This document shows positions 18,501 to 26,040 of a stretch of 45,511 bases of DNA, piece by piece (position 1 is the first letter of the stretch; every line of letters begins with the position of its first letter). The notes under the pieces are model-generated. The model ran no database searches. It saw nothing but the letters and a program-made list of their open reading frames with translations, and was not told the DNA's origin. This DNA comes from JABWBD01 sp040768665 (GTDB lineage: Bacteria; Planctomycetota; Planctomycetia; Pirellulales; Thermoguttaceae): NCBI GenBank assembly GCA_040768665.1, contig JAXGMN010000078.1, positions 1 through 45,511 of the forward strand, in the 5' to 3' direction. A program made the translations under genes and the position numbers.

Positions 18501-21500
18501 CGGATGTCTCCGCGGTCGCGAAGATCGCCTGATACTCGGCAGTGGCCGCGGCGCCGAGGAAGCGAGGATCCGCCCCGCCTTCTCCGCTGATCAGGCCCAG
18601 GAAGTCCCAAATCGTGCCCAATCCGAGCACGTGGCCCATTTCGTGGAGGATTACCTCGTCGAGCTGACCGGCCGCCTCGAGGGCGGCCACGTCGGCCGAA
18701 TCGAACTGCATGATTCCGGTGGCAGGCAGGTAGCTGCCGCTGCGGACCGACGTAGGCCCGGCCTGGCCAAGAATGTCGCCGGGCCCGTCGATGTATGGCA
18801 CGCTGACTTCAATGGCCAAATCGTCGACGAGGCCAAGGTCGGTGGTGACGTCGGGAATATCGCCGGTAATGATTTGCGACCAGCGAAGCGCGGCCTGCTC
18901 GAAGATGGCCTGCTGCGACGCGGTTGGCATACTATCCGGATCGTAAATGAGCTGGATATCGAATTCGCTTGTCGGAGGCTGAGCGCCGCCCGGGTACGTT
19001 TGCTCCCAATCGGTTTGCAGAACCTCGCCCACCCAGTACGTGCCGGCGGGCAGACCGGCAATGGCATAGCTTCCGTCGGGGCCGGTGACATCGTAGAAAT
19101 CCTCGACGCCGGGCCCGTCCCACTGGCCGTTCTCGTCCTCGTCGACGTAGATGACCCATCCTTCGAGAGCGAGTTCTCCTCCGGGCAAGCCGCGATCATC
19201 CCATACTCCATCGCCGTCCAGGTCGTTCCACTTGAAGCCGCGGATCTCGCCAGGATTGTCCAGCGCCGTGCCTTCGAGGATTATGTCGTCGATGTTCCAG
19301 CCGGAATACGCAAAGGGGTCAGCCAGCTTGACCTGGTATCCCCAGCGTAGATAGACCGTGGGCTGGCCGTCGGCAACGCCGCTGATATCGTAGGTTTGGA
19401 GGGTCCAAGAGCTGTCTTCCACCGGATCCCCTTCGGGGCTGGAATACACGTTGACCCAACTCGCCCCATCGTTCGACACGTCAATCGTGGCCCCCACCCA
19501 GTCGCCCCAATCGGTATTGAGCCACCGCTGGAAATTCAAGCTGATGTTCTCGTAACCGCTGCAATCGATAGCGGTCGTTGTGAGATAGTAGGGGCCGCCA
19601 ATACCCGTGCTATAGTCGCCGGCGAGGTTCACGCCGTACACGTTGTTGCCGGTGGAGCCACTCGACGGATCCGGGTAGCCGCCGTCGGCACCACCCAATC
19701 CTTGAGGAACGCCGAAAGCCCATTGGCCACTCGTTGTCCAGCCCGGATTGGCGTCGAGCGGCTCGGAGTAAAATGCGCCGGTGTCCGGGCCGCCGACGTC
19801 GAACAAGTTGCTGTCGCCCACGTGGCCGCTGCCGTCGTCGGCGCGGAGATACATATCGTTGGCCGGTTCGTTGACGGTCATGTTTCCCGTCCAGACGCCA
19901 TTGACGAAATTCCCGGTGATTACGGGAGTAATGGACACGGGAGCGAGAGTCGAAGTGCTCAAGCGAATGTTGGGTACATTGTTGCTTCCCTCAACCAGCG
20001 GCGACGTTGTCCCGGACCAATTTAGAGGATCGCCATCGTAACTGTCGGAGACGGCGTAGGCCGTTCGCGTCGTGCCGGCGGGAGTATAGCGGACCAACCC
20101 GTTGCTTGTATAATTGGTATTGTCATGGCTGAAATCGATAAGGAGATTATCGCTGCCGTTGTACTCGAAAGGAGTGGAGAATACGAAGTTGGTCCATCCG
20201 GTCGAGTTGATCGTTTGGTTGCTCTGGTAGACGGTGGTCCAACCGGTGGCGTCCAGCGAAGCCGTCGCGTAGCTGGCGAGCGGCGTGTGCTTCATGCGGA
20301 TTGTCCACTCGTTCATCGTCTGGCCGGGGATTGTCGTTACGTCCAGTGCCAAGCCGGTGAGCGTGGCGGCGCCTCCGATCTCGCTCTGCAGGTAGATCGA
20401 CTGCGTGCGGCTGTCATGATACCAGGTATGCAAAGGGAACTCCCACGGCGACGTGCCGGTGCCGATTGTCGTCTCTCCCGTGTCGCCGATCCAACCGCTG
20501 AGATTGGCCGTGCCGTGAAAACCCGTGAGTGTCGCACCGCTGCTGTCTTTTGCCGTAACGGTTACGGGGAACGCGCTGCCGGCCGCCTGATCCGGGACAG
20601 TGCTCCACTCGAAGTGGTCGACCACGGCTGCCGTCGGCTGCCAGGCGGGGAGGAAATCCGTGACCGAATTGTTCGTCAGGCGGGTCGCGTTCGTCCCGTC
20701 GGCGTTCATCACGTAGATCTCGGGAGGGCCGCCGTCTCGTGTCGAGTGGAAGGCGATTTGGCTGCCGTCGGGGCTGAAGGCGGGCCAGCGATCCTCCACC
20801 GTGTTGTTGGTGAGACGCGTCTGACCGGATCCATCGGCGTTCATCACGTAGATTTCCGGATTGCTGTCGCGATGGGACTCAAAGACGATCTTCCCGCCGT
20901 CCGCTCGATAAGACGGGAAGAGATCATCGGATGTGTTGTTGGTCAGGCGCGTCTGCCCCGACCCGTCGATGTTCATCCGGTAGATCTCGGCATTTCCGTC
21001 CCGCTTGGAATGAAACGCGATACTCCCGTCGGGGGCGAAAGTGGGGTAGAAATCCTCCACCGTGTTGAAGGTCAACTGCGTCAGGCCGGTTCCGTCGGCA
21101 TTCATCAGGAAGATTTCATCATCGCCGTCGCGATTGGAGGCAAATGCGATTTTGCTGCCATCGGGGCTGAAGACGGCCGAGCTATCGACGCCCGGATCAT
21201 TCGTCAGCCGCACCTGATTGGTGCCATCGGCATTCATCACGTAGATCTCGGGAGTGGCGCCGTCGCGATCCGATTCGAAGAGGATTTTGCTGCCGTCGGG
21301 ACTGTAGTTGGGACGGTATTCGGCGGCGGTGTTGTTCGTCAGGTTGGTTGCCCCCGAACCGTCGGTATTCATGGCGTAGATTTCGAAATTGCCGTCGCGA
21401 TTCGTAGCGAACGCCATTTTGCCGGTGGTGGCCCCATCGTTCGTCCGGAGGACCAGTGTCGGCGGGCTGGCAAAGGTCGGATAAGCCGATGCATACTCCG

Positions 21501-23514
21501 TGCTGTCGATCGATACCGACGAGATGTATTCGCTGCTGTTCACCCGCATGAGGATTCCGGCGAATCCTATGGTAGTGCCCACCAGGGACTGGAAAAAGGC
21601 GGTGTCGAGCGCGACCGAGTGCGCCCTTGAGCCGGAGGAAGTCTGGATGTCGAGCGTGCCGATCTTGGTTGTGGAGGCTGTTGCGTCGCCAAGGCTCAGG
21701 GCGCCGTCGGCGGCGTAACCGTAGAAGTCCAGGGTGATGACGCTTCCCGACGCTTGCATCAAACCGATGTTGAACTGAAGTTCGGCCGAACTTACCACGG
21801 ATGACGGGCTGATTGCGCCGAGGGCGAACTCGGTGATTCCGCGCGATTCACCCTCGTTGTAGACCGGATCGAACAACTCAACATCGATCGTGTTGCCCGC
21901 GGTATCGAGGGATTCGAAGGTTCCATCGAGGTTCTGGTCCGTCGCGTAGCCGTCAACTGACGCGACGATCTGGAATTCCGTGCCCGTTGCGGGTGCCTGC
22001 GTCAAGGCCTTGATGGAGAAGTTGGCTTCGTCGGAGGGGAAATCCGTGTTGAGATCGTGCCAGGTGCCGCCCCAGTAGTAATAGCTTTCGCCGGTGTTCG
22101 CGGTGGCGCCCGAGGAGTAGCCGGAAATACGCCCGTCGGAAGCCATCGGGTAGTCACCACCGCCGGTGATGGTGAGCCAGACGTAGAACGGATCGCCGGG
22201 CGTGAGGGGAACGGGCGTGTCGAGCACGACGGTGTGATTTCCCCAGTAGGTTGCCGTCCCAGTCTTCTGAGCAAGGAGATTCGAGGGTCCCGAGCCGACG
22301 GAGAAGTCGTCGTAGATCCGAACGTCATAACTCGCGCCGTCGGCGAGCGTCCAGAAGTTGACGGCGGCAAGGTCTTCCGCGGCCGTGGCCGTAAAAGCAT
22401 TCAGGGCCGTCGAATTGGGCCAATAGTACACGTATCCGAAATCGTCCCATTGATAGATCGTGGCATACGTGGACGGCTGTTCGACGGCGTCGGAGAACGA
22501 CGCCCCGTAGAGTTCACCGGCCTGCATGTACTTGTCGTAGTACGAGAGCCAGAAGTAGCCGTCGCCATGCGTCGTGGCGCCCCAACTATTCTTGATCAAC
22601 CACGCGCCGGGCCCCGGCGGCTGCGTGCCTGGCTTGAAACTCGACGCGGGAATCGTATCGTCCCAGCCGACAATCGTCACCCCGTGGTTCGGGGGCGCGG
22701 AATTGCCGGCAGGATAATAATAGTATTCGTTGCCACCATCGAAATAGGCGCCATCAACATAGAAACTCGTGGCAAGGGCCCCCCGGGTCATGATGGCGTC
22801 TTTGATTTCGCCGGCCGTGTCGAAGATCGGCATTTCCTGGACGTAGTAGTGGATCGTATCCAACGTTCCCTCAACGCCCGGATCGTTGGGCATGCCGCTG
22901 TAAGGGTATTCGGACTCGTAGAAAGGATCGCGGGCGGCGGTGAGCTCCGCGGAGGCGATCATCATGTTGCCGCCGTCGTTATATCCCCAGTCGAAATCGT
23001 GGAAGACCAGGCTTCTTTCCGCGAGGTCCGGGGGTACCGGTGGTGCGCCATCGTTGACCAGGATATTGCTCTCCAGCGAGGCATAGGCAGCGAATGCCCA
23101 GCATGTGCCATAGCTCCCTTGGTTCTTCACCGGGGTCACGAGGCCCAAACTCCGCAGGTCGTAACTTACTGGCTGCTGCAGGCGAGCCCAAGGCTGCGCC
23201 AGCAATTCGACCGGCGCATCGACGATCGGCGAGGCGAACGGTTCCAGCGGGATCACGCGCGCCGCCGGCATGTCTGCGTAGGTCTTGAGGCCGTAAGCAT
23301 CCGGTTCCGCGGCGCGGGTGATCGCGAGGGAAGACTCCGCATCGTCGAGTCCGCCCCCGATGCTCAGCAGCGTCCGCTCCTCGAGTTGCTCGATCCGCTG
23401 CAGCCGCGAGTGAAGCGGCCGACTCGGACGGTCCTGCAATCCATGTCGTCGTGCGCGATGCATCTGACGCGCAACTTGAGCGAGCCAACGAGTGCCATCG
23501 AAGAACCGTTGCAT
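15433..23514 (-). CDS. Giant multi-protease surface protein, 5' frame (cysteine, metallo and serine protease domains)
   Basis: The frame has 2693 codons from the ATG at 23514, with GAGGAGAG upstream. Residues 35-53 are an LEPR-XLL-type motif (RIEQLEERTLLSIGG). A papain-like domain (~115-330) has its full catalytic set: Gln132, Cys138 (GTCWAF), His277 (NHGVTIVGWD) and Asn309 (IKNSWG). A lectin-like domain follows, then six TolB/PD40 repeats (~695-955), jelly-roll-like domains and an SdrD-B-like unit (GEIRGFKWNDLDGDGVWDD). The metalloprotease domain has HEMGHVLGLG (His1624, Glu1625, His1628), resembling leishmanolysin-like families. After a concanavalin-like region and a second SdrD-B unit comes a trypsin-like domain with His2237 (LTAAHVV), Asp2295 (NDDLAIL) and Ser2404 (GGGDSGGPS). 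A GEVED-type domain ends at GEVEDY (Tyr2666). The last 27 codons are out of frame. Likely exported; all three active sites look intact. Confidence 0.88.
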   Translation of the reverse strand: MQRFFDGTRWLAQVARQMHRARRHGLQDRPSRPLHSRLQRIEQLEERTLLSIGGGLDDAESSLAITRAAEPDAYGLKTYADMPAARVIPLEPFASPIVDAPVELLAQPWARLQQPVSYDLRSLGLVTPVKNQGSYGTCWAFAAYASLESNILVNDGAPPVPPDLAERSLVFHDFDWGYNDGGNMMIASAELTAARDPFYESEYPYSGMPNDPGVEGTLDTIHYYVQEMPIFDTAGEIKDAIMTRGALATSFYVDGAYFDGGNEYYYYPAGNSAPPNHGVTIVGWDDTIPASSFKPGTQPPGPGAWLIKNSWGATTHGDGYFWLSYYDKYMQAGELYGASFSDAVEQPSTYATIYQWDDFGYVYYWPNSTALNAFTATAAEDLAAVNFWTLADGASYDVRIYDDFSVGSGPSNLLAQKTGTATYWGNHTVVLDTPVPLTPGDPFYVWLTITGGGDYPMASDGRISGYSSGATANTGESYYYWGGTWHDLNTDFPSDEANFSIKALTQAPATGTEFQIVASVDGYATDQNLDGTFESLDTAGNTIDVELFDPVYNEGESRGITEFALGAISPSSVVSSAELQFNIGLMQASGSVITLDFYGYAADGALSLGDATASTTKIGTLDIQTSSGSRAHSVALDTAFFQSLVGTTIGFAGILMRVNSSEYISSVSIDSTEYASAYPTFASPPTLVLRTNDGATTGKMAFATNRDGNFEIYAMNTDGSGATNLTNNTAAEYRPNYSPDGSKILFESDRDGATPEIYVMNADGTNQVRLTNDPGVDSSAVFSPDGSKIAFASNRDGDDEIFLMNADGTGLTQLTFNTVEDFYPTFAPDGSIAFHSKRDGNAEIYRMNIDGSGQTRLTNNTSDDLFPSYRADGGKIVFESHRDSNPEIYVMNADGSGQTRLTNNTVEDRWPAFSPDGSQIAFHSTRDGGPPEIYVMNADGTNATRLTNNSVTDFLPAWQPTAAVVDHFEWSTVPDQAAGSAFPVTVTAKDSSGATLTGFHGTANLSGWIGDTGETTIGTGTSPWEFPLHTWYHDSRTQSIYLQSEIGGAATLTGLALDVTTIPGQTMNEWTIRMKHTPLASYATASLDATGWTTVYQSNQTINSTGWTNFVFSTPFEYNGSDNLLIDFSHDNTNYTSNGLVRYTPAGTTRTAYAVSDSYDGDPLNWSGTTSPLVEGSNNVPNIRLSTSTLAPVSITPVITGNFVNGVWTGNMTVNEPANDMYLRADDGSGHVGDSNLFDVGGPDTGAFYSEPLDANPGWTTSGQWAFGVPQGLGGADGGYPDPSSGSTGNNVYGVNLAGDYSTGIGGPYYLTTTAIDCSGYENISLNFQRWLNTDWGDWVGATIDVSNDGASWVNVYSSPEGDPVEDSSWTLQTYDISGVADGQPTVYLRWGYQVKLADPFAYSGWNIDDIILEGTALDNPGEIRGFKWNDLDGDGVWDDRGLPGGELALEGWVIYVDEDENGQWDGPGVEDFYDVTGPDGSYAIAGLPAGTYWVGEVLQTDWEQTYPGGAQPPTSEFDIQLIYDPDSMPTASQQAIFEQAALRWSQIITGDIPDVTTDLGLVDDLAIEVSVPYIDGPGDILGQAGPTSVRSGSYLPATGIMQFDSADVAALEAAGQLDEVILHEMGHVLGLGTIWDFLGLISGEGGADPRFLGAAATAEYQAIFATAETSVPVENTGDGGTRDSHWRETIFDNELMTGWLNAGEPNPLSRITTAQFQDLGYQVDLNAADAYTPPASLQSLRGPAAYAGRLLTLDIEPVILPASATRADHLQRFSELRGRAASAASFTPAEVSQRATEPQQLAVTDLYTTGFESADGFSPGFLGGQPATGWGIFANNITQPTISTAAPQSGSQHLRVGQEPTLNPGNLIGAFSPDMGSRPAGHYVVSLDVAIGNTGGADYDVALQAPSQGMISAHMKFNYLGDIYIVDDINSDDTLELVDTGINWVPGAYKPVTIDFDAAADTIRYYYDGALIYTSAAGVFAATSVEQVVIFGDNYNIAEFGDFDNLEITFEDPDGSHPGFHQVTVGPGEIVPEINFGNRFTTGEIRGFKWNDLDGEGDWDNGEPALPNWEIYLDLDNSGGWDVGEPKTTTGSDGSYAFTGLAPGTYTVAEVLQDGWLQTYPGTGIGSSAAVFGSPILLGAGQAPPAVQTQPRYALPGPQQQLPSAGLFAGDLSEAQKVIVVGDPDGTPPVTPADRVDPNVPASPFAGVVSVYIDSGGGYIGSGSLISPTHILTAAHVVDLNDDGTIDVLPSELTIFFNHDNPTSNLAGATAIGVSAIDVHPDWTGFANPYVNDDLAILTLSSPAPLGVPVYPLSSAPFTNAEVIVMAGYGTTGDGVTGYIPGSAYFFVKRTGQNLASVFEVDDEGSGAREVFLFDFDGPSGDFYGDGGTLGNDVEVTLGGGDSGGPSFLWNDANSNSLIDPGELTQFGVDTFGGPTSGSPVAPLFGSYAGGIVVSAYAAWIDSVIDVDPLPGTHLVTVGPGEIVPDINFGNQQLAADLDFGDAPAPYATLLADDGARHAVVPGGPYFGDLFGTGGLPVDAEADGQQVPATASGDDVDGNDDESGVAFGPLVAGQTSYAFISSSMAGALLDAWIDFNGNGVWEPSEKIFHNEPLPTAAPLYNQLPFTVPAIGGGSVAGVTYARFRISTAGVADPTGLAADGEVEDYRCLVRSGRAGYFLYRRELHQYPLRRRS
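15484..15517 (-). other. Frameshift joining the two giant frames
   Basis: Good protein sequence runs in one frame to GEVEDY (Tyr codon 15519-15517) and resumes one base further along at TFYIDENF (from ~15483). Between them either frame reads poorly. Removing one base (or adding two) within 15484-15517 joins both frames into 4665 codons including stop. I see no slippery heptamer or homopolymer run, so a real indel or a sequence error is more likely than programmed frameshifting. Confidence 0.8.
20640..21430 (-). repeat. Six TolB-like beta-propeller repeats
   Basis: Six units of about 43 residues (~129 bp) each read roughly 'FSPDGSKIAF.S.RDG..EIYVMNADGS..TRLTNN'. Six blades match the usual TolB-type propeller number. 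In this context the propeller probably serves protein-protein or sugar binding on the surface protein. Unit three or four lacks one residue in the SPDG strand (APDGSIAFHS). Confidence 0.85.
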
Positions 23515-23889
23515 AGTTCTCTCCTCGGAAGGTAAAGCGGAGCGTCACGGACAACGGCGCGAGTCATCCGGTGTGTTTGCGCGAATGAACCCCGAACTGG
23601 ACCATGAGAATTCCGAAGCGGTTCTTCGCGCGGCAGCAGCAGCGCCCGAAGAACTCAGCAACCGGCCGCCCGACGGAACCGTGCCTCGCCGCATCCAGAA
23701 TCCCCCATGCCCGGAAGTCGATCAGTCGCGTGTAGAATGGAGCCCATGGAATATATTGTCAATTCCCCGGAAGGGTGATTTCCGAAAAACGAAAAAGTTT
23801 CGCAAATGCGAAAGATGCAGGGCCCCCATCAAGTCGTCGGGCGGTCCGAGGCACAGAGTTCCTGGAGAACCGGGGTACGAAAAAACGGC

Positions 23890-23950
23890 GTAACCGTTCA
23901 CGGGGCGGAAGAGAGGGGGACACAGTCCCCGGCAACCTCTGAACGGTTAC
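23890..23950. repeat. Nested palindromic element (GTAACCGTTCA family)
   Basis: The outer arms GTAACCGTTCA (23890-23900) and TGAACGGTTAC (23940-23950) are perfect 11-bp inverted copies. Inside lies a second perfect hairpin, GGGGAC-ACA-GTCCCC (23916-23930). The 61-bp unit ends 12 bp before the -35 box of the toxin-antitoxin promoter. It looks like a REP-type dispersed element, distinct from the GGGGACTGGCTC family by its outer arms. It could also act as a transcription-blocking hairpin. Confidence 0.75.
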
Positions 23951-23962
23951 AAAACGGCAGCA

Positions 23963-23991
23963 TTGACTTCCTACGCCGGTGATGGTATTAT
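23963..23991 (+). promoter_or_regulatory. Sigma-70-type promoter of the toxin-antitoxin pair
   Basis: TTGACT (23963-23968), a 17-bp spacer and TATTAT (23986-23991, overlapping TATAAT at 23989-23994) form a near-consensus promoter. Predicted transcription would start near 23998-24001, about ten bases before the toxin ATG, leaving a short leader that holds only the purine-rich ribosome site AGAGAAAGG. Confidence 0.6.
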
Positions 23992-24010
23992 AATTCCACA
24001 GAGAAAGGCC

Positions 24011-24277
24011 ATGCCTTGGCAGTCGGTCATCTGGGATCTCGACGACGATCCGGATGGTAACGTGCAGCATTGTGCCGAGCATGACGTGACAAAAGAGGAG
24101 GTTGAGGAAGCCCTCCAGAATGCGATCGACGCGGACGTCAGCCACTCCTCCAAGCGGCCAGTGGTCGTCGGAGACACCGACACAGGGCGGCACCTGATGG
24201 TCGTTTACGAAGAAATCGACGTGGACACCGTCTATCCCGTAACAGCGTACGAAGTTCCGAGGAAACAGCGACCGTGA
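24011..24277 (+). CDS. BrnT/DUF4258-like toxin component
   Basis: The protein has 88 residues from the ATG at 24011, preceded by AGAGAAAGG. It begins MPWQSVIWDLDDDPDGNVQH and continues CAEHDVTKEEVEEALQN, then ends with strand-like segments (RPVVVGDTDTGRHLMVVYEE, VYPVTAYEVP). The WD...N..H...H.V..EEVEE.L pattern and the terminal strand layout fit BrnT-like ribonuclease toxins of the RelE fold. That is family knowledge recalled without a search. The stop overlaps the GTG start of the XRE gene by four bases, so the two are translationally coupled. The pair has its own promoter at 23963. Function as an mRNA-cleaving toxin is inference. Confidence 0.72.
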   Translation: MPWQSVIWDLDDDPDGNVQHCAEHDVTKEEVEEALQNAIDADVSHSSKRPVVVGDTDTGRHLMVVYEEIDVDTVYPVTAYEVPRKQRP

Positions 24278-24636
24278 AACGCCTTACGCGCGGCCGCCGG
24301 CTTACGCCCGAAGAAGCCGCGAAATACACAGAGATACGAGAGCAAGTTGCCGAGGAGCTACCCGAGTTGGTCGCCCGGCATCATCAGCGGATGGCCGTCC
24401 GCGACGAACTGGGCGAACTCCTCAGCCAACTCAAGAGACGCCGGGAAGAAAAGGGGCTAAGCCTCTCCGATCTGACGGAAATCACCGGCATGGACCGCTC
24501 GGCGCTTTCGAAACTCGAAACGGGGCAGCGCCCGAACCCGACGGTCGAAACACTCGCACGTTACGCCGAAGCTGTGGGCAAGCGGCTTGTGCTCTCGCTG
24601 GCGGAAACGGCGTCCGAAAGCCGGCAACCGCGGTGA
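24274..24636 (+). CDS. XRE-family HTH antitoxin
   Basis: The protein has 120 residues from a GTG at 24274 that sits inside the toxin stop (GTGA). The N-terminal ~45 residues form a charged helical region (TPEEAAKYTEIREQVAEELP). Residues ~48-104 are a Cro/C1-type helix-turn-helix: LSQLKRRREEKGLSLSDLTE, then ITGMDRSALSKLETG with the NPTVETLARYA and GKRLVLSL endings seen in XRE antitoxins. It most likely binds the upstream promoter and neutralises the toxin, giving autoregulation. BrnT usually pairs with a ribbon-helix-helix BrnA, so an XRE partner is a variant arrangement. Confidence 0.85.
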   Translation: MKRLTRGRRLTPEEAAKYTEIREQVAEELPELVARHHQRMAVRDELGELLSQLKRRREEKGLSLSDLTEITGMDRSALSKLETGQRPNPTVETLARYAEAVGKRLVLSLAETASESRQPR

Positions 24637-24829
24637 CGCAAAGCCTCGCATCGGCCGCAAATCGGCGACCTCACCACCCAGAAGCGCGTAGCCACCCAAT
24701 GCCCTCGGATTTGAGAAATCGAAGCCTTGGTGGCCACACACGCAACTCACCGGCGAAGTCTATGATGATTGGCGTTTTCGGCGCCACTGGTTGAAAAAAA
24801 AGGCCTTTGGGGGCTGATTGTCGAGTTGC

Positions 24830-24835
24830 TACAAT
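24830..24835 (+). promoter_or_regulatory. -10 box of a probable leaderless promoter
   Basis: TACAAT (five of six consensus bases) ends only six bases before the ATG at 24842 (TACAAT-ATCACC-ATG). Normal spacing to the start of transcription would put +1 on or next to the A of the ATG. No Shine-Dalgarno sequence lies upstream, and the -35 region (TTTGGG, 18 bp away) is poor. A leaderless mRNA is inferred. Confidence 0.4.
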
Positions 24836-24841
24836 ATCACC

Positions 24842-25285
24842 ATGAAACGAATTCTCTTTCTCTGTTCCGCCAATTACTATCGTAGCCGGTTTGCCGAGCA
24901 CCTGTTCAACGCCCTTGCCGAGCGGAGCCGAATTGTGTGGCGAGCCGACTCCCGCGGCCTCCTGGTGGGCCGTTGGGGCGATATTGGCGCGATATCCTCC
25001 TATACGGTCGACCGGTTGAAGGCCTGCGGCGTCGTTCTGAACGGCGAGCAGCGTCTGCCGGAGCCGCTCACCGTAGAGGACCTCTCGGGGGCCGATCTGG
25101 TCGTGGCCGTCAAAGAAACCGAGCATCGGCCGCTGATGGCGGACCAGTTTCCCGCCTGGGTCGATCGGATCGAGTACTGGCACATCGACGATCTTGACTG
25201 TGCCCAGCCGGAAGAGGCCCTCCCACAGCTTGAGGCTCACGTGGAGGCGCTGATCGAGCGGCTAGCGGTGAGCGAGGCAGCCTGA
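24842..25285 (+). CDS. Low-molecular-weight protein tyrosine phosphatase-like protein
   Basis: The protein has 147 residues. MKRILFLCSANYYRSRFAEH carries the phosphatase P-loop C-X5-R (Cys8, Arg14) followed by Ser, as in LMW-PTP and arsenate reductase families. The family's C-terminal Asp-Pro general-acid motif is replaced by YWHIDDLD, so catalysis may differ. The middle has DSRGLLVGRWGDIG and ADLVVAVKETEHRPL, the usual positions of the fold. The start at 24842 is preferred over 24818 because it begins on the conserved strand; the -10 box just upstream suggests leaderless translation. It is first in a tight run with the C39-like peptidase (8-bp gap) and the two ligases, and may act as the regulatory or phosphate-removing step of that pathway. 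Confidence 0.83.
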   Translation: MKRILFLCSANYYRSRFAEHLFNALAERSRIVWRADSRGLLVGRWGDIGAISSYTVDRLKACGVVLNGEQRLPEPLTVEDLSGADLVVAVKETEHRPLMADQFPAWVDRIEYWHIDDLDCAQPEEALPQLEAHVEALIERLAVSEAA

Positions 25286-25293
25286 AACCACCC

Positions 25294-26040
25294 ATGGAAA
25301 GCCGATTACACCTCGCCATCCTCCCCCAGCCCAACGACTCGGCTTGCGGTCCCACCTGTCTCCACGCGGTCTACCGATACTACGGTGACGCGATGCGGTT
25401 GGAACAAGTCATGGAGGAGACCGCCCACCTGGAAGAAGGGGGCACCCTGGCGGCCATGCTCGGCTGCCATGCCCTGGACCGCGGCTATGAGGCCACAATT
25501 TATACGTACAATCTGCTCGCCTTCGATCCCACCTGGTTTGCCGCCGGAGCCCGGCCGCTGGGAGAATCCCTCCGCGCCCAGATGGCCGCCAAAAACGTTC
25601 CCAAGCTCCACACCGCCACACGCGCCTACCTGGGGTTCCTGCGGCGTGGCGGAAAAATCCACATGGAAGACCTGACGACGGCGCTGATCCGCAAGTATCT
25701 CAACCGCCAGGTCCCGATCCTCACCGGCCTCAGTGCTACCTATCTCTACCGCAATGCCCGGGAACATGGGCCCAACTGCGACTCCGACGACGTCCGCGGA
25801 GAGGCGGCTGGCCACTTCGTCGTCCTCTGCGGGTACGACCGCGAGAGCCGTTCGGTCCTGGTGGCCGATCCGCTGCATCCCAATCCCCTGGCATCGAGCA
25901 ATATGTACCTGATCAGCATCGATCGCGTCATCTGTGCGATCCTGTTGGGGATCCTCACCTACGACGCCAATCTGCTGATCATCGAACCGATCAAGAAACA
26001 CGGAGGAAAGTCGCGTGCCGACGCTGATCGTCGCCAATGA
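25294..26040 (+). CDS. C39-like papain-fold peptidase of the ligase cluster
   Basis: The protein has 248 residues. The N-terminus AILPQPNDSACGPTCLHAVY has the C39-type active site, with Gln12 (oxyanion) and Cys18; His174 (AGHFVVLCGYD) and Asp192 (VADPL) complete the triad. There is no signal peptide and no ABC-transporter part, unlike bacteriocin exporters, so it acts in the cytoplasm. The central region (TLAAMLGCHALDRGYEATIY) is typical of stand-alone C39-like proteins. It overlaps the ATP-grasp gene by 26 bp. In peptide-ligation clusters such a peptidase could trim, transfer or remove the ligated peptide; this is inference from neighbours. Confidence 0.85.
   Translation: MESRLHLAILPQPNDSACGPTCLHAVYRYYGDAMRLEQVMEETAHLEEGGTLAAMLGCHALDRGYEATIYTYNLLAFDPTWFAAGARPLGESLRAQMAAKNVPKLHTATRAYLGFLRRGGKIHMEDLTTALIRKYLNRQVPILTGLSATYLYRNAREHGPNCDSDDVRGEAAGHFVVLCGYDRESRSVLVADPLHPNPLASSNMYLISIDRVICAILLGILTYDANLLIIEPIKKHGGKSRADADRRQ

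Larger units (their letters stand above)
23515..24010. other. Divergent intergenic region before the toxin-antitoxin pair
   Basis: These 496 bp separate the giant minus-strand gene from the plus-strand toxin gene. They contain an A-rich run near 23783-23815 (gaaaaacgaaaaagtttcgc), the nested palindrome at 23890-23950 and a promoter at 23963-23991. Open frames crossing it (for example plus strand 23492-23893) show no start signal or recognisable protein pattern. Leader signals for the giant gene beyond its ribosome site are not evident to me. Confidence 0.5.

Noticed and set aside
20125..21630. Plus-strand frame of 501 codons with internal repeats
   Set aside because: The repeats are the antisense image of the TolB propeller units, not an independent protein.
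23492..23893. Plus-strand frame of 133 codons upstream of the toxin
   Set aside because: It begins inside the giant gene on the opposite strand, has no ribosome site and ends in the palindrome; nothing in it resembles a protein family.
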